A stretch of DNA of 34,455 bases from Streptomyces albus subsp. chlorinus. Its GTDB lineage: Bacteria > Actinomycetota > Actinomycetes > Streptomycetales > Streptomycetaceae. Positions 25,065-33,232 of the stretch are shown here, piece after piece. Under the pieces are notes generated by a model. That model ran no database searches and was not told the DNA's origin. It saw nothing but the letters and a program-made list of their open reading frames with translations. The stretch is from NCBI RefSeq assembly GCF_013302895.1, contig NZ_VJOK01000001.1, forward strand, positions 1,206,296 through 1,240,750. Reading direction: 5' to 3'. The stretch's first letter is position 1; every line of letters begins with the position of its first letter. Position numbers and translations under genes: made by a program.

Positions 25065-26033
25065 GTGATCGAGCTGGAGGGGGTTCCCGAGCTGGTCGAC
25101 CCAGTCATGGTGGCCGCGTTCGAGGGGTGGAACGACGCCGGCGACGCCGCCTCCACCGCGGTCGCTCACCTGGAGCGGGAGTGGAAGGGCGAGGTCTTCG
25201 CCGCACTCGACGCGGAGGACTACTACGACTTCCAGGTCAACCGGCCGCAGGTCTTCCTGGAGGACGGCGCCCGCAAGGTGACGTGGCCCACCACGCGCCT
25301 CGCGGTCGTCCGGGTGGAGGACGCCGACGGCAACGGCAAGCGGCGCGACCTGGTCCTCGTGCGCGGGATCGAGCCCAGCATGCGCTGGCGCTCGTTCTGC
25401 AACGAGATCCTGGGCTTCGCCCACGAACTGGGCGTGGAGCTGGTCGTCATCATGGGCGCCCTGCTCGGTGACACCCCGCACACCCGGCCGGTCCCGGTCA
25501 CCGCGGTGACCTCCGACCCGGATCTGGCCCGCACCATGAACCTGGAGGAGTCCCGCTACGAGGGCCCCACGGGCATCGTCGGCATCCTCCAGGAGGCGTG
25601 CACCCACGCGGGCGTGCCCGCCGCCAGTCTGTGGGCGGCCGTACCGCACTACGTCTCCCAGCCGCCCAACCCCAAGGCGACGCTCGCCCTTCTCAACCGG
25701 CTGGAGGACCTGCTCGGCGTCCGCATTCCGATGGGTGAGCTGCCGGAGGACGCGCGGGCCTGGCAGCTCGGCGTCGACCAGCTCGCCGCGGAGGACAGCG
25801 AGGTCGCCGAGTACGTGCAGTCCCTGGAAGAGGCCCGGGACACGGCCGAACTGCCGGAGGCGTCCGGGGAGGCCATCGCGAAGGAGTTCGAGCGCTATCT
25901 GCGCCGCCGTGACGGGGGCTCCGCGCCCGGCGCACCGCCGCCCTATCACCGGGACGCCGGTCAGCAGCCGCCGCCTCCCAAGCCCGGGGCCGGGCCCCCG
26001 AAGCCGGAGTCGTCCGACGACGAGGACGACTGA
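25065..26033 (+). CDS. parJ: PAC2-family protein, ParJ-like (actinobacterial signature protein)
   Basis: 322-residue protein of the PAC2 (proteasome-assembly-chaperone-2-like) family. The start is GTG 25065 (product VIELEGVPELVDPVMVAAFE), with a strong AAGGAGG 6 nt upstream. PAC2 hallmarks: MVAAFEGWNDAGDAASTAV at the N-terminus, IEPSMRWRSFCNEIL, and VVIMGALLGDTPHTRPVPVT. The last 50 residues are a Pro-rich, acidic, disordered tail (ending SSDDEDD). By content and position next to glp and mshC it matches S. coelicolor SCO1662. To my knowledge that is ParJ, which regulates ParA polymerisation and chromosome segregation during sporulation. Family membership is sure; the role is by orthology. It converges on mshC across the repeat array. 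Confidence 0.87.
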   Translation: MIELEGVPELVDPVMVAAFEGWNDAGDAASTAVAHLEREWKGEVFAALDAEDYYDFQVNRPQVFLEDGARKVTWPTTRLAVVRVEDADGNGKRRDLVLVRGIEPSMRWRSFCNEILGFAHELGVELVVIMGALLGDTPHTRPVPVTAVTSDPDLARTMNLEESRYEGPTGIVGILQEACTHAGVPAASLWAAVPHYVSQPPNPKATLALLNRLEDLLGVRIPMGELPEDARAWQLGVDQLAAEDSEVAEYVQSLEEARDTAELPEASGEAIAKEFERYLRRRDGGSAPGAPPPYHRDAGQQPPPPKPGAGPPKPESSDDEDD

Positions 26034-26040
26034 GAGGTCC

Positions 26041-26156
26041 CCTTTCCCCGCCGGGACGGCACCCATTCCCCGCCGGGACGGCGCGCCCACCCTCTTACCG
26101 CCGGGACGGCACCCCTTTCCCGTCGCGGCGGCACTCCTTTCCCGCCGCGACGGGGA
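26041..26156 (+). repeat. Tandem array of five 22-nt units (left arm)
   Basis: Units at 26041-26062, 26063-26084, 26091-26112 (after a 6-nt insertion), 26113-26134 and 26135-26156. The shared pattern is C2-3-T3-C3-4 followed by GCCGGGACGGCAC; the last two units have diverged (GTCGCGGCGGCAC; GCCGCGACGGGGA). It begins 7 bp after the parJ stop. The 22-nt period is not a multiple of three, and the intervals are not unique spacers. Confidence 0.85.
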
Positions 26157-26164
26157 GACCCTCG

Positions 26165-26215
26165 TACGACGAGTCCGGCGGTGCCGGTATCAGCGGCACC
26201 GCCGGACTCGTCGTA
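26165..26215. terminator. Perfect 22-bp hairpin at the centre of the repeat region
   Basis: Arm 26165-26186 (starting TACGACGAGTCCGG) pairs without mismatch with 26194-26215 (ending CCGGACTCGTCGTA); the 7-nt loop is GTATCAG. It lies between the convergent parJ and mshC genes, so it should work as a bidirectional terminator. It is the longest perfect stem found in the window. Confidence 0.85.
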
Positions 26216-26246
26216 TACGGTTGCCCGCCGTTGCGGCGGAAAGAGG

Positions 26247-26360
26247 GCGCTGTCCCGGCGGGAAGAGGGTGCCGCTCCCGGCAGAGAACGGGTGCCGCTC
26301 CCGGCGGAAAACGCGTGCCGCTCCAGTGGAAAAACAGAGTGCCGTCCCGGCGGGATGGCG
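26247..26360 (-). repeat. Inverted array of 22-24-nt units (right arm)
   Basis: Units at 26247-26268, 26269-26291, 26292-26314, 26315-26338 and 26339-26360. Each begins GTGCCG(C/T)(T/C)CC and ends in A-rich GGAAAA-type sequence. A more diverged sixth copy lies at about 26225-26246. Read on the minus strand they are the same unit as in the left arm (core GCCGGGACGGCAC). The whole 320-bp block is therefore a mirror-image inverted repeat around the hairpin. The last unit ends 20 bp before the mshC stop. Confidence 0.8.
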
Positions 26361-26379
26361 GGGCCGGAAGGGGTCCTCG

Positions 26380-27609
26380 TCAGAGGGCCACGCCCAGCAG
26401 TGCGTCCACCGTGCGGGACACCAGCCCGGGGGCGCCCTCATCGGTGCCGCCCCGCGAGGCCTGCTCCTCCACCCAGGCGTCGACGGCGGACAGCGCGGCG
26501 GGGGCGTCGAGGTCGTCGGCGAGGGCGACCCGCACGCTCTCCAGCACAGACTCCGCAGGAGGTCCGTCCGGTTGCGAGACGGCGTCGCGCCAGCGGGCGA
26601 GACGGGCCTCGGCCTCGGTCAGGACGTCCCGGGTGTACTCCCAGTCGGCGCGGTAGTGGCGCGAGAGCAGCGCGAGCCGGATGGCCGCGGGGTCGACGCC
26701 GTCCCGGCGCAGCTGGGAGACGAAGACGAGGTTGCCCTTGGACTTGGACATCTTCTCGCCGTCCAGCCCGACCATCCCGGCGTGCACGTAGCTGCGCGCG
26801 AAGGGGTACTCCCCGGTGAGCGCCTGCGCGTGCGAGGCGCCCATCTCGTGGTGCGGGAAGGCCAGGTCGGAGCCGCCGCCCTGGACGTCGAAGCCCATAC
26901 CGAGGTGTTCGAGGGCGATGGCCACGCACTCGATGTGCCAGCCGGGGCGGCCGGGGCCGAGCGAGCCGCCCTCCCAGTGGGGCTCGCCCTCGCGGGCTGC
27001 CGTCCACAGCATCGGGTCGAGCGGGTTCTTCTTGCCGGGCCGGTCGGGGTCGCCGCCGCGCTCGGCGGACAGCAGCCGCATCGTCTCGGCGTCGTAGCGC
27101 GAGACCTGGCCGAAGTGGGTGTCGGACTCGACGGAGAAGTAGATGTCGCCGTCGAGTTCGTAGGCCGCGCCCATGTCGCGGAGCCGTTCGACCAGGGGCA
27201 CGATCTTCGGGATGGACTCGACGGCGCCCACGTAGTGCCGCGGCGGCAGCATGCGAAGCGCTGTCATGTCCTCACGGAAGAGGGCGGTTTCCCGTTCGGC
27301 GAGGGCCGTCCAGTCCTCGCCCGTGGCGACGGCCCGCTCCAGGAGCGGGTCGTCGACGTCGGTGACGTTCTGTATGTAGTGAACCTGCCGCTTGGTGTCG
27401 AGCCACACGCGCTGCACGAGGTCGAACGCGTTGTAGGTCGCCGCGTGTCCCAGGTGGGTGGCGTCGTAGGGCGTGATGCCACACACGTAGATACGGGCGA
27501 CGGGACCGGGGGTGAGGGTCACCCGACCGCCGGTCGCGGTGTCGTGGATGTCGAGGTCGCGGCCCTGACCGGGCAGGGCGGGGACCTCGGAAGCGGGCCA
27601 GGCATGCAT
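26380..27609 (-). CDS. mshC: Cysteine-1-D-myo-inosityl-glucosamine ligase MshC
   Basis: ATP-dependent ligase joining cysteine to GlcN-inositol, the third step of mycothiol synthesis; 409 residues. It is a homologue of class I cysteinyl-tRNA synthetase. The start is ATG 27609 ([20 protein letters not shown]); AAGGC precedes it closely. Zinc ligand Cys43 and the HIGH-type nucleotide motif are in [15 protein letters not shown]. Further motifs are [26 protein letters not shown] (second zinc Cys), the [15 protein letters not shown]is, and KMSKSKG. It lacks the long tRNA-binding C-terminal domain of CysS, and its length suits MshC. It is the last gene of the operon with the PI3/4-kinase-like gene 58 bp upstream. 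It converges on parJ. Confidence 0.96.
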   Translation of the reverse strand: MHAWPASEVPALPGQGRDLDIHDTATGGRVTLTPGPVARIYVCGITPYDATHLGHAATYNAFDLVQRVWLDTKRQVHYIQNVTDVDDPLLERAVATGEDWTALAERETALFREDMTALRMLPPRHYVGAVESIPKIVPLVERLRDMGAAYELDGDIYFSVESDTHFGQVSRYDAETMRLLSAERGGDPDRPGKKNPLDPMLWTAAREGEPHWEGGSLGPGRPGWHIECVAIALEHLGMGFDVQGGGSDLAFPHHEMGASHAQALTGEYPFARSYVHAGMVGLDGEKMSKSKGNLVFVSQLRRDGVDPAAIRLALLSRHYRADWEYTRDVLTEAEARLARWRDAVSQPDGPPAESVLESVRVALADDLDAPAALSAVDAWVEEQASRGGTDEGAPGLVSRTVDALLGVAL

Positions 27610-27667
27610 GCCTTGAGCCTAACCCGGACTGGTGTTCCGTATCCGGCCGGATGCGCGCCGGTGCGGG

Positions 27668-28663
27668 CTAGACGGGCGGCCAGGGAATCGCGGGCCAGTC
27701 GCCGCTGGGCAGCGGGTGCCGTCCCGAGCTGAGCAGCGCCTCCACCCGTTTGCGGACGGCTTCCACCTCGGCCCCGGTCAGCAGCTCGGACAGCCGTAGG
27801 GCCAGCGGGGCGCCCTCGGCCAGCGCCGCCGCCAGCCGGCGCAGCGTCTCGACGGCCTCGCCGGTCAGTTCCTCGCCCGCCCAGCCCCACAGGAGAGTGC
27901 GCAGCTTGTCGTCGACGTGGAAGGTGACGCCGTGGTCGATGGCGTACAGCGTGCCGTCCGGGCGGGGCAGCAGGTGACCGCCCTTGCGGTCGCCGTTGTT
28001 GATCACCGCGTCGAGGACCGCGAGCCGCCGCAGCCCGGGGTCGTCCGCGTGGACGAGCAGCGCGGTCCGGCCGCCGCCGACGTCCGCGAACCCGACCGCC
28101 TTCCAGCCCTCGCCCGGCTCCTCCGCGTCCAGCAGGGCGAGCAGGGGCGCCGGCTGTCCGGCCTCCCGCCGGCCGCTCATCCCCTCCTCGCCGGCGGGCG
28201 TCCCGGCGTCCGGGTCCGCGCCGCCGGTCCCCTCCGCCTCGTCCGCGCCCAGACCCTGCCGCCCGTCGTGGCCGCCCGGGCCGTCCTGCGGGCCCTCCGC
28301 GTCCGGCGGCTCGCCCACCCACGCCTGGCACATCCCCGTCCCGTACGGGCCCTCCCGCAGCACCGTGGCGGGTATCAGGTCCCAGCCGGTGACGCGGGAG
28401 ACCTCGTAGGCGGCGACCTCGCGCTGGGCGAGGTTGCCGTCGGGGAAGTCCCACAGCGGGCGCTCCCCCGCGACGGGTTTGTAGACGCACGGCAGGCTGA
28501 CGCCCTCGTGCTCGACCGTGCCGTACAGCACCGCGTTGGACGCGTCGGTGAGCTGTCCGCGCACCGTCAGGGTGCCCTGGGCGAGCAGTTCGCGGGTGGC
28601 CTCGGCCGCCGGGGCCGCCGCCCCGCCGCCGGGCGGTGTGCCTGGGGTGGGTCTGCCGCTCAT
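27668..28663 (-). CDS. PI3/4-kinase-like (SCO1664-type) protein
   Basis: 331 residues, a family found beside mshC in many actinobacteria; its biochemical role is unknown to me. The start is ATG 28663, whose bases overlap the TGA of the upstream DUF3090 gene (ATGA), so translation is likely coupled. Kinase-like features: CVYKPVAGERPLWDFPDG (possible ATP-binding Lys) and NLAQREVAAYEVSRVTGWD near the N-terminus, then LDAVINNGDRKGGHLL and YAIDHGVTFHVDD, which resemble catalytic-loop and metal-binding motifs of the PI3/4-kinase fold. Between these parts is a low-complexity Gly/Asp/Glu insertion (about residues 125-180), probably a disordered loop. Neighbours suggest a link to mycothiol or to a conserved actinobacterial process. 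Confidence 0.85.
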   Translation of the reverse strand: MSGRPTPGTPPGGGAAAPAAEATRELLAQGTLTVRGQLTDASNAVLYGTVEHEGVSLPCVYKPVAGERPLWDFPDGNLAQREVAAYEVSRVTGWDLIPATVLREGPYGTGMCQAWVGEPPDAEGPQDGPGGHDGRQGLGADEAEGTGGADPDAGTPAGEEGMSGRREAGQPAPLLALLDAEEPGEGWKAVGFADVGGGRTALLVHADDPGLRRLAVLDAVINNGDRKGGHLLPRPDGTLYAIDHGVTFHVDDKLRTLLWGWAGEELTGEAVETLRRLAAALAEGAPLALRLSELLTGAEVEAVRKRVEALLSSGRHPLPSGDWPAIPWPPV

Positions 28664-29250
28664 TCGCCCCGGCGGTATCCGTTCTGGCGCGGGCATACGT
28701 GTCCTTCGGGGTCGAGCGGCAGGCTGCACAGCGGGCACGGCGGGCGCCCCGCGTTGACGACCTCCATGGCGCGCTTGGCGAAGGCGCGCGCCATGGTGCC
28801 GCTGATCCGCACCCGCAGCATCGGGGGGCCGTTCTCGTCGTCCTGGAGGAGCCGTTCCTCGGCCTCGGCGAGGTCCTCGTCCTCGCCGGGCTCCAGTTCG
28901 ACGATGGCCTGGGCCTCGACCACCATGCGCTCCCCCTCGCCGTCCCAGGCGAGCGCCATGGTGCCGACCCGGAACTCCTCCTCGACGGGGGTCTCCAGCG
29001 GCGCCGTGTCCTCGACCTCGGAGGGTGCGACGGCGGGGACGGGGGCGCTGCCGCCGGAGCGGCGCACCACCTCGTCGAGCAGTTCGTCGATCCGCTCGGC
29101 GAGCGCTTCGACCTGCGCCTTCTCCAGGGCCACGCTGGTGGTACGGCCTCCCCCGCTGGCCTGGAGGAAGAAGGTGCGGCGGCCAGGCAGCCCGACCGTA
29201 CCGGCGACGAACCGGTCCGGCGGGTCGTACAGAAATACCTGACGGGACAC
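28660..29250 (-). CDS. DUF3090 family protein with C-terminal zinc ribbon
   Basis: 196 residues, conserved actinobacterial family of unknown function. I start it at GTG 29250 (product VSRQVFLYDPPDRFVAGTVG), with GGAG 6 nt upstream. This matches the family's standard N-terminus, although the frame is open farther. The N-terminal FLYDPPDRFVAGTVGLPGRR and FFLQA segments are diagnostic. The middle is acidic. The C-terminal PPCPLCSLPLDPEGHVCPR has CxxC plus further Cys and His residues, a likely zinc ribbon. The stop overlaps the next gene's start by 4 bp. It lies 74 bp after the phosphatase gene in an operon with mshC. Confidence 0.92.
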   Translation of the reverse strand: MSRQVFLYDPPDRFVAGTVGLPGRRTFFLQASGGGRTTSVALEKAQVEALAERIDELLDEVVRRSGGSAPVPAVAPSEVEDTAPLETPVEEEFRVGTMALAWDGEGERMVVEAQAIVELEPGEDEDLAEAEERLLQDDENGPPMLRVRISGTMARAFAKRAMEVVNAGRPPCPLCSLPLDPEGHVCPRQNGYRRGE

Positions 29251-29324
29251 GTTCTGCTCCGTTGGGTCGACGGCTTGAGTGGCTTCGGACACCCGCACCC
29301 TACTGTGCGTGCCGATCATCGTGC

Positions 29325-30029
29325 TCAGGCGCTTCCCCCCACCGTCGCGTCGCCCTGCTCTCCCTTCCCGGTCTTCCCCTCCTCGCCCCCGCGGTCCAAA
29401 GGCGCCAGGGAGCCCAGTTCCCCGGTGTCCCCCAGCCGCAGCAGGAAGGGGCGCAGGGGGGTGTAGGCGAGGGCGGTGACCGAGCAGGGGCCGACCGATA
29501 TGCGCTGGAAGAGGTCGAGGTGCATCCCGAGCGCGTCCGCGACGATCGCCTTGATGAGGTCGCCGTGCGAGCACATCAGGTAGACGGCGTCCGCGCCGTG
29601 CTCGGCCTCGATACGGGCGTTCCAGTCGCGTACGGCCTCCACGGCGCGGTGCTGCATGGCGCGCATCGACTCGCCGCCGGGGAAGACGGCGGCGGAGGGG
29701 TGGCGCTGCACGGTGGCCATGAGGGGCTCGTCGTTCAGCTCGGCCAGCTTGCGGCCCGACCAGTCCCCGTAGTCGCACTCGGTGATGCGCTCCTCGGTGT
29801 GCAGCGGCAGCCCGGGGCGGGCCCCGGCCAGCGGGGCGAGGGTCTCCTGGCAGCGGCGCAGGGGGCTGCTGACGGCGGCGGCGAGCGGCAGCTCACCGAG
29901 CCGTTCGGGCAGCGCGGCGGCCTGCCGCTGGCCGTGCGCGTCCAGGGCGACCCCGGGCGTACGGCCCGCGAGCAGCCCGTCCGAGTTCGCCGTCGACCTG
30001 CCGTGGCGTACGAGGATGAGCGTGGGCAT
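29325..30029 (-). CDS. Histidine-phosphatase family protein (phosphoglycerate-mutase-like, MSMEG_4193 type)
   Basis: 234 residues. The start is ATG 30029 (MPTLILVRHGRSTANSDGLL), with AGGG about 7 nt upstream. The catalytic RHG triad is LVRHGRS (nucleophile His9). The acid/base region is ITECDYGDWSGRKL, and the second histidine is in LMCSHGDLIKAI. SSPLRRCQETLAPL is typical of the branch. Such enzymes are phosphatases more often than true mutases; the substrate is not known. The C-terminal 25 residues are a low-complexity Gly/Glu tail. It is the first gene of the operon running through DUF3090 and the PI3/4-kinase-like gene to mshC. It is divergent from corA with only 76 bp between starts. Confidence 0.92.
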   Translation of the reverse strand: MPTLILVRHGRSTANSDGLLAGRTPGVALDAHGQRQAAALPERLGELPLAAAVSSPLRRCQETLAPLAGARPGLPLHTEERITECDYGDWSGRKLAELNDEPLMATVQRHPSAAVFPGGESMRAMQHRAVEAVRDWNARIEAEHGADAVYLMCSHGDLIKAIVADALGMHLDLFQRISVGPCSVTALAYTPLRPFLLRLGDTGELGSLAPLDRGGEEGKTGKGEQGDATVGGSA

Positions 30030-30105
30030 GCCGCAACCCTAAGCGAGGTGCCTCGCCCGGCGCTCTCCGGTTGTGGGACCGGCGGAGCGCGGGAGAATGC
30101 AAGAG

Positions 30106-31089
30106 GTGATCGTCGATTGCGCGCTCTACCGCCGTGGGCGTCGCGCGGAGCGCCCGCGGGACTTCTCCGCCGCGCTGCGCCGGGCCCGTGCCGAGGGCGA
30201 CGCGTTCTTGTGGATCGGGCTGCACGAGCCGACGGAGGAGGAGTTCAACCGGGTCACCCGGGACTTCGGGCTGCATCCGCTGGCGGTGGAGGACTCCCTG
30301 CACGCCCACCAGCGCCCGAAGCTGGAGGTGTACGCGGACTCGCTGTTCCTGGTGCTCAAGCCGGTCGCGTACGAGGGTGACGGCGGCCGGCTCAGCACGG
30401 GCGAGCTGATGGTCTTCGTGGGCGAGGCGTTCGTGCTGACGGTACGGCACGGCGAGGCGAACCCGCTCGGCCCGGTGCGCAGGCGCCTGGAGGAGGACCC
30501 CGACGTGCTGCGGCACGGCCCGACAGCGGTGATGTACGCGGTCAGCGACACCGTCGTCGACCACTACCTGGACGTCGCCGCCGCGCTCCACACCGATCTG
30601 GAGGGCCTGGAGGCCGCGGTCTTCGCCGAGGACGCCCGGCTGGGGGCCGGCACGGCGAGCCGGATCTACGAGTTCAAGCGCCGCGCCCTGGAGTTCCGGC
30701 GGGCGACGGTGCCGCTGACCGACGCCGTCACCCGGCTCACGGGCGCGGGGGTGCCCTTCGTGCACCAGGACTCGCGGCTGTTCTTCCGGGATGTGGCCGA
30801 CCACCTCTCCCGGGTGAACGAGCAGGTGGAGTCCATCGACCGGCTGCTGACGGACATCCTGTCGGCGTACCTGGCGCAGATGGGCGTGCGCCAGAACGAC
30901 GACATGCGCAAGATCTCCGCGTGGGCGGCGATGTTCGCGGTGCCGACGGCCATCGCCGGCGTCTACGGCATGAACTTCGACCACATGCCGGAGCTGCACT
31001 GGGTGTGGGGCTACCCGGCGACGATCCTGCTGATGGTCACCGTCTGCGTGGTGCTCTTCCGGATCTTCAAGCGCCGCGACTGGTTCTGA
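30106..31089 (+). CDS. corA: CorA-type magnesium/cobalt transport protein
   Basis: Pentameric inner-membrane Mg2+/Co2+ channel, 327 residues from GTG 30106 (MIVDCALYRRGRRAERPRDF); GGGAG is 9-11 nt upstream. An ATG at 30097 (three codons longer) is possible, but its ribosome site would be too close. The large N-terminal cytoplasmic domain (to about residue 265) holds FLWIGLHEPTEEEFNRVTRD and the HPLAVEDSLHAHQRPKLEVY segment. Two C-terminal membrane helices follow: AWAAMFAVPTAIAGVYG, then YPATILLMVTVCVVLFRIF. The selectivity motif GMN lies in YGMNFDHMPELHW. The positive C-terminus (FKRRDWF) is typical. It converges on the ferritin-like gene, whose literal frame runs 79 bp antisense into this gene. 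Confidence 0.94.
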   Translation: MIVDCALYRRGRRAERPRDFSAALRRARAEGDAFLWIGLHEPTEEEFNRVTRDFGLHPLAVEDSLHAHQRPKLEVYADSLFLVLKPVAYEGDGGRLSTGELMVFVGEAFVLTVRHGEANPLGPVRRRLEEDPDVLRHGPTAVMYAVSDTVVDHYLDVAAALHTDLEGLEAAVFAEDARLGAGTASRIYEFKRRALEFRRATVPLTDAVTRLTGAGVPFVHQDSRLFFRDVADHLSRVNEQVESIDRLLTDILSAYLAQMGVRQNDDMRKISAWAAMFAVPTAIAGVYGMNFDHMPELHWVWGYPATILLMVTVCVVLFRIFKRRDWF

Positions 31090-31916
31090 GCCGCGGCGCC
31101 TCCCCGGCCGTCCCGCGGGGTCCTCAGGCGAAGCCGGGGGCCGCGTCCGGGGCACCGGTTGCCCAGCGCGTCACGGCGCTCGGGCATGCGCAGAGCGACC
31201 ATCCGGCGCCAGCCGCCGAGCCGCTCGGCGACGTACCGGCCGTGGATGCCGAGTGCGACGAGCGCGTACGTGGGACCGGACCAGCCCAGGATGCGGGCCA
31301 TGCGGCTCATCACGGCGAGGCTGACGTCGCGGTAGACCTTGATCTCGGCCAGGGCGCTCTCGCGCAGCAGCGCGCGGATGGTGCGCCCGTGCCCGGCGCG
31401 GGCGAGGGCCAGCAACTCCTCGTGGCAGTAGGCGAGGTGGTTGTCCTCGTCCCGGGAGATCATCCTGACCGCGCGGCCGATCTCCGGATGGTCTCCCGCC
31501 ACCTTCCTGAGCATGGTCATTTCCTCGGAGGCCCGCTGCTCGGTGACGCGGCTGTGCGCGAGGTAGGTGAGCACGTCCTGTTCGGTCAGCGGCTCGTCCC
31601 GGCGCAGCTTCTCGTGCGCCAGCCCGATGCCCAGCCCTTCCAGGATCATCGTGTAGTCGGTGTCGTCCGGGATCTCGGCCGCCTCCAGCCCGCGCTTGCC
31701 CAGCAGCGCCATGAAGAGGCGGCCGTGCTTGTCCTCGTCCGCGCCGTGCCGGGCGATCTTGGGTGCCAGGTGCCGCATCGAGTCGGGGACGAGCGCGGCG
31801 ATGCGTCCGTTCTCCCAGCCGCCCTGCGCCTCGCCGCTGGCGGCGATGGAGCAGAAGAGCCGGAAGGACTCGTCGTTGTCGAGGATTTCCCTGAAGAGAC
31901 TCTGGGCCGAGAGCAT
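31011..31916 (-). CDS. Ferritin-like (diiron-type) domain protein, probable frame break near its 3' end
   Basis: The start is ATG 31916 (MLSAQSLFREILDNDESFRL) with GGAGG 8 nt upstream. The helical protein carries two diiron-type carboxylate/His motifs, GADEDKHGRLF and MISRDEDNHLAYCHEEL. An iron-binding or oxidase role is plausible but unproven. After WRRMVALRMPERRDALG the literal frame becomes Arg-rich, runs 79 bp antisense over the end of corA and stops at 31011. Skipping one G in the GGG at 31162-31164 instead gives ATGAPDAAPGFA and a TGA at 31124-31126. That is a natural-looking end of about 264 residues, 34 bp clear of corA. I think the short version is the ancestral gene. It lies between corA and the F420-type oxidoreductase. 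Confidence 0.85.
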   Translation of the reverse strand: MLSAQSLFREILDNDESFRLFCSIAASGEAQGGWENGRIAALVPDSMRHLAPKIARHGADEDKHGRLFMALLGKRGLEAAEIPDDTDYTMILEGLGIGLAHEKLRRDEPLTEQDVLTYLAHSRVTEQRASEEMTMLRKVAGDHPEIGRAVRMISRDEDNHLAYCHEELLALARAGHGRTIRALLRESALAEIKVYRDVSLAVMSRMARILGWSGPTYALVALGIHGRYVAERLGGWRRMVALRMPERRDALGNRCPGRGPRLRLRTPRDGRGGAAAQNQSRRLKIRKSTTQTVTISRIVAG

Positions 31917-32159
31917 CGCTGCCACCTCCGTGCACGAGATCCCATTTGGCGCGACATCCGCACGGAACGAGTCAAATGCCGCGGGCGGGAACGGGCAACA
32001 GGGGAGCAGTCCGCCTGCGCCGAATGCGGGAGCGGCGGCCGGGCAACGCCGTAACCGCGGGATGCCGGCGGCGTTGTGCCGCGTGACGGCCGTGGCGGGG
32101 TCGGCCCCGAGCCCCCACCACGGCCGCGGAACTCCCCGGGCCGGCGCCGAGGACGTCCG

Positions 32160-33218
32160 CTACGCGGCGAGTCCGGCCCGCTCCAGCGCCTCGGCGCCGG
32201 CCCGCAGGCTGGTGAGCCGCTCGTCCAGCGACAGCCCGGCCGGTGCCAGCGACAGCGTCGTCACCCCGGCGTCCGCGTAGGCCCGCATCCGCTCCGCGAC
32301 GCGCTCGACCGGACCGATCAGCGTGGTGGAGTCGATCAGCTCGAACGGGACGGCGGCGGCCGCGCCCTCCTTGTCGCCGGCCAGGTACTTGTCCTGGATC
32401 TCGGCGGCCTCCTTCGCGTAGCCCATGCGCTGCGCGAGCTGGTTGTAGAAGTTCTGCTTGCGGCTGCCCATGCCGCCCACGTAGAGGGCGGTGTAGGGGC
32501 GGAAGAGGCCGGCCAGCGCCTCGACGTCGTCACCGACGGCCATCGGGACGGTGGGGCACACGTCGAAGCCCTCCATCGTCCTGCCCGCGGCCTCACGGCC
32601 CGCCCGCAGATGCTTGAGGGTGGTCTCCTCGGCATGCTCGGGGGAGAAGAAGACCAGCAGCACGCCGTCGGCGATCTCGCCGGTCTGCTGGAGGTTCTTC
32701 GGTCCGATGGCGGCGATGTAGAGCGGGATCTCCTCCCGTTCGGGGTGCACGGTCAGCTTGATCGGCTTGCCGGGGCCGCCGGGCAGCGGCAGCGTCCAGT
32801 GCGCTCCCTCGTAGGTCAGCCGCTGGCGGGACATGGCCCTGCGGACGATCTCGACGTACTCGCGGGTGCGGGCCAGCGGCTTGTCGAACTTCACCCCGTA
32901 CCAGCCCTCGGACACCTGCGGGCCGGAGACGCCGAGGCCGAGGCGGAAGCGGCCGCCGGAGAGCGAGTCGAGGGTGGCGGCCGTCATGGCGGTCATGGCC
33001 GGGGCCCGCGCGGGGATCTGGAAGATGCCGGAGGCCACGTCGATGTTCTCGGTGTGGGCCGCCACCCAGGTGAGCACGGTCGCGGCGTCCGAGCCGTACG
33101 CCTCGGCCGCCCAGCACACGTCGTAGCCGAGCCGGTCGGCCTCCTGCGCGACAGCGAGGTTGTCGGCATCCATCCCCGCGCCCCAATAGCCCAGGTTGAT
33201 GCCCAGTCGCATCCCCAT
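32160..33218 (-). CDS. LLM-class F420-dependent oxidoreductase
   Basis: Luciferase-like TIM-barrel oxidoreductase predicted to use coenzyme F420, 352 residues. The start is ATG 33218 (MGMRLGINLGYWGAGMDADN), with GGGAG 9 nt upstream; the second ATG (33212) is an alternative. Family segments: AEAYGSDAATVLTWVAAHTE, IDVASGIFQIPARAPAM, and SLSGGRFRLGLGVSGPQVSE. The region LTVHPEREEIPLYIAAIGPK is typical of the subgroup near mycobacterial F420 reductases. The substrate is unknown. It is divergent from an aldo-keto reductase, and the 78 bp between their starts holds a perfect palindrome. A shared regulator of both redox genes is likely. Confidence 0.92.
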   Translation of the reverse strand: MGMRLGINLGYWGAGMDADNLAVAQEADRLGYDVCWAAEAYGSDAATVLTWVAAHTENIDVASGIFQIPARAPAMTAMTAATLDSLSGGRFRLGLGVSGPQVSEGWYGVKFDKPLARTREYVEIVRRAMSRQRLTYEGAHWTLPLPGGPGKPIKLTVHPEREEIPLYIAAIGPKNLQQTGEIADGVLLVFFSPEHAEETTLKHLRAGREAAGRTMEGFDVCPTVPMAVGDDVEALAGLFRPYTALYVGGMGSRKQNFYNQLAQRMGYAKEAAEIQDKYLAGDKEGAAAAVPFELIDSTTLIGPVERVAERMRAYADAGVTTLSLAPAGLSLDERLTSLRAGAEALERAGLAA

Positions 33219-33232
33219 CCGCGCCCACTCCC

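Noticed and set aside
26041..26360. CRISPR-like array
   Set aside because: Units abut directly or with 0-6 nt between them, there are no unique spacers of 30-40 nt, orientation flips at the centre, and no cas genes are nearby.
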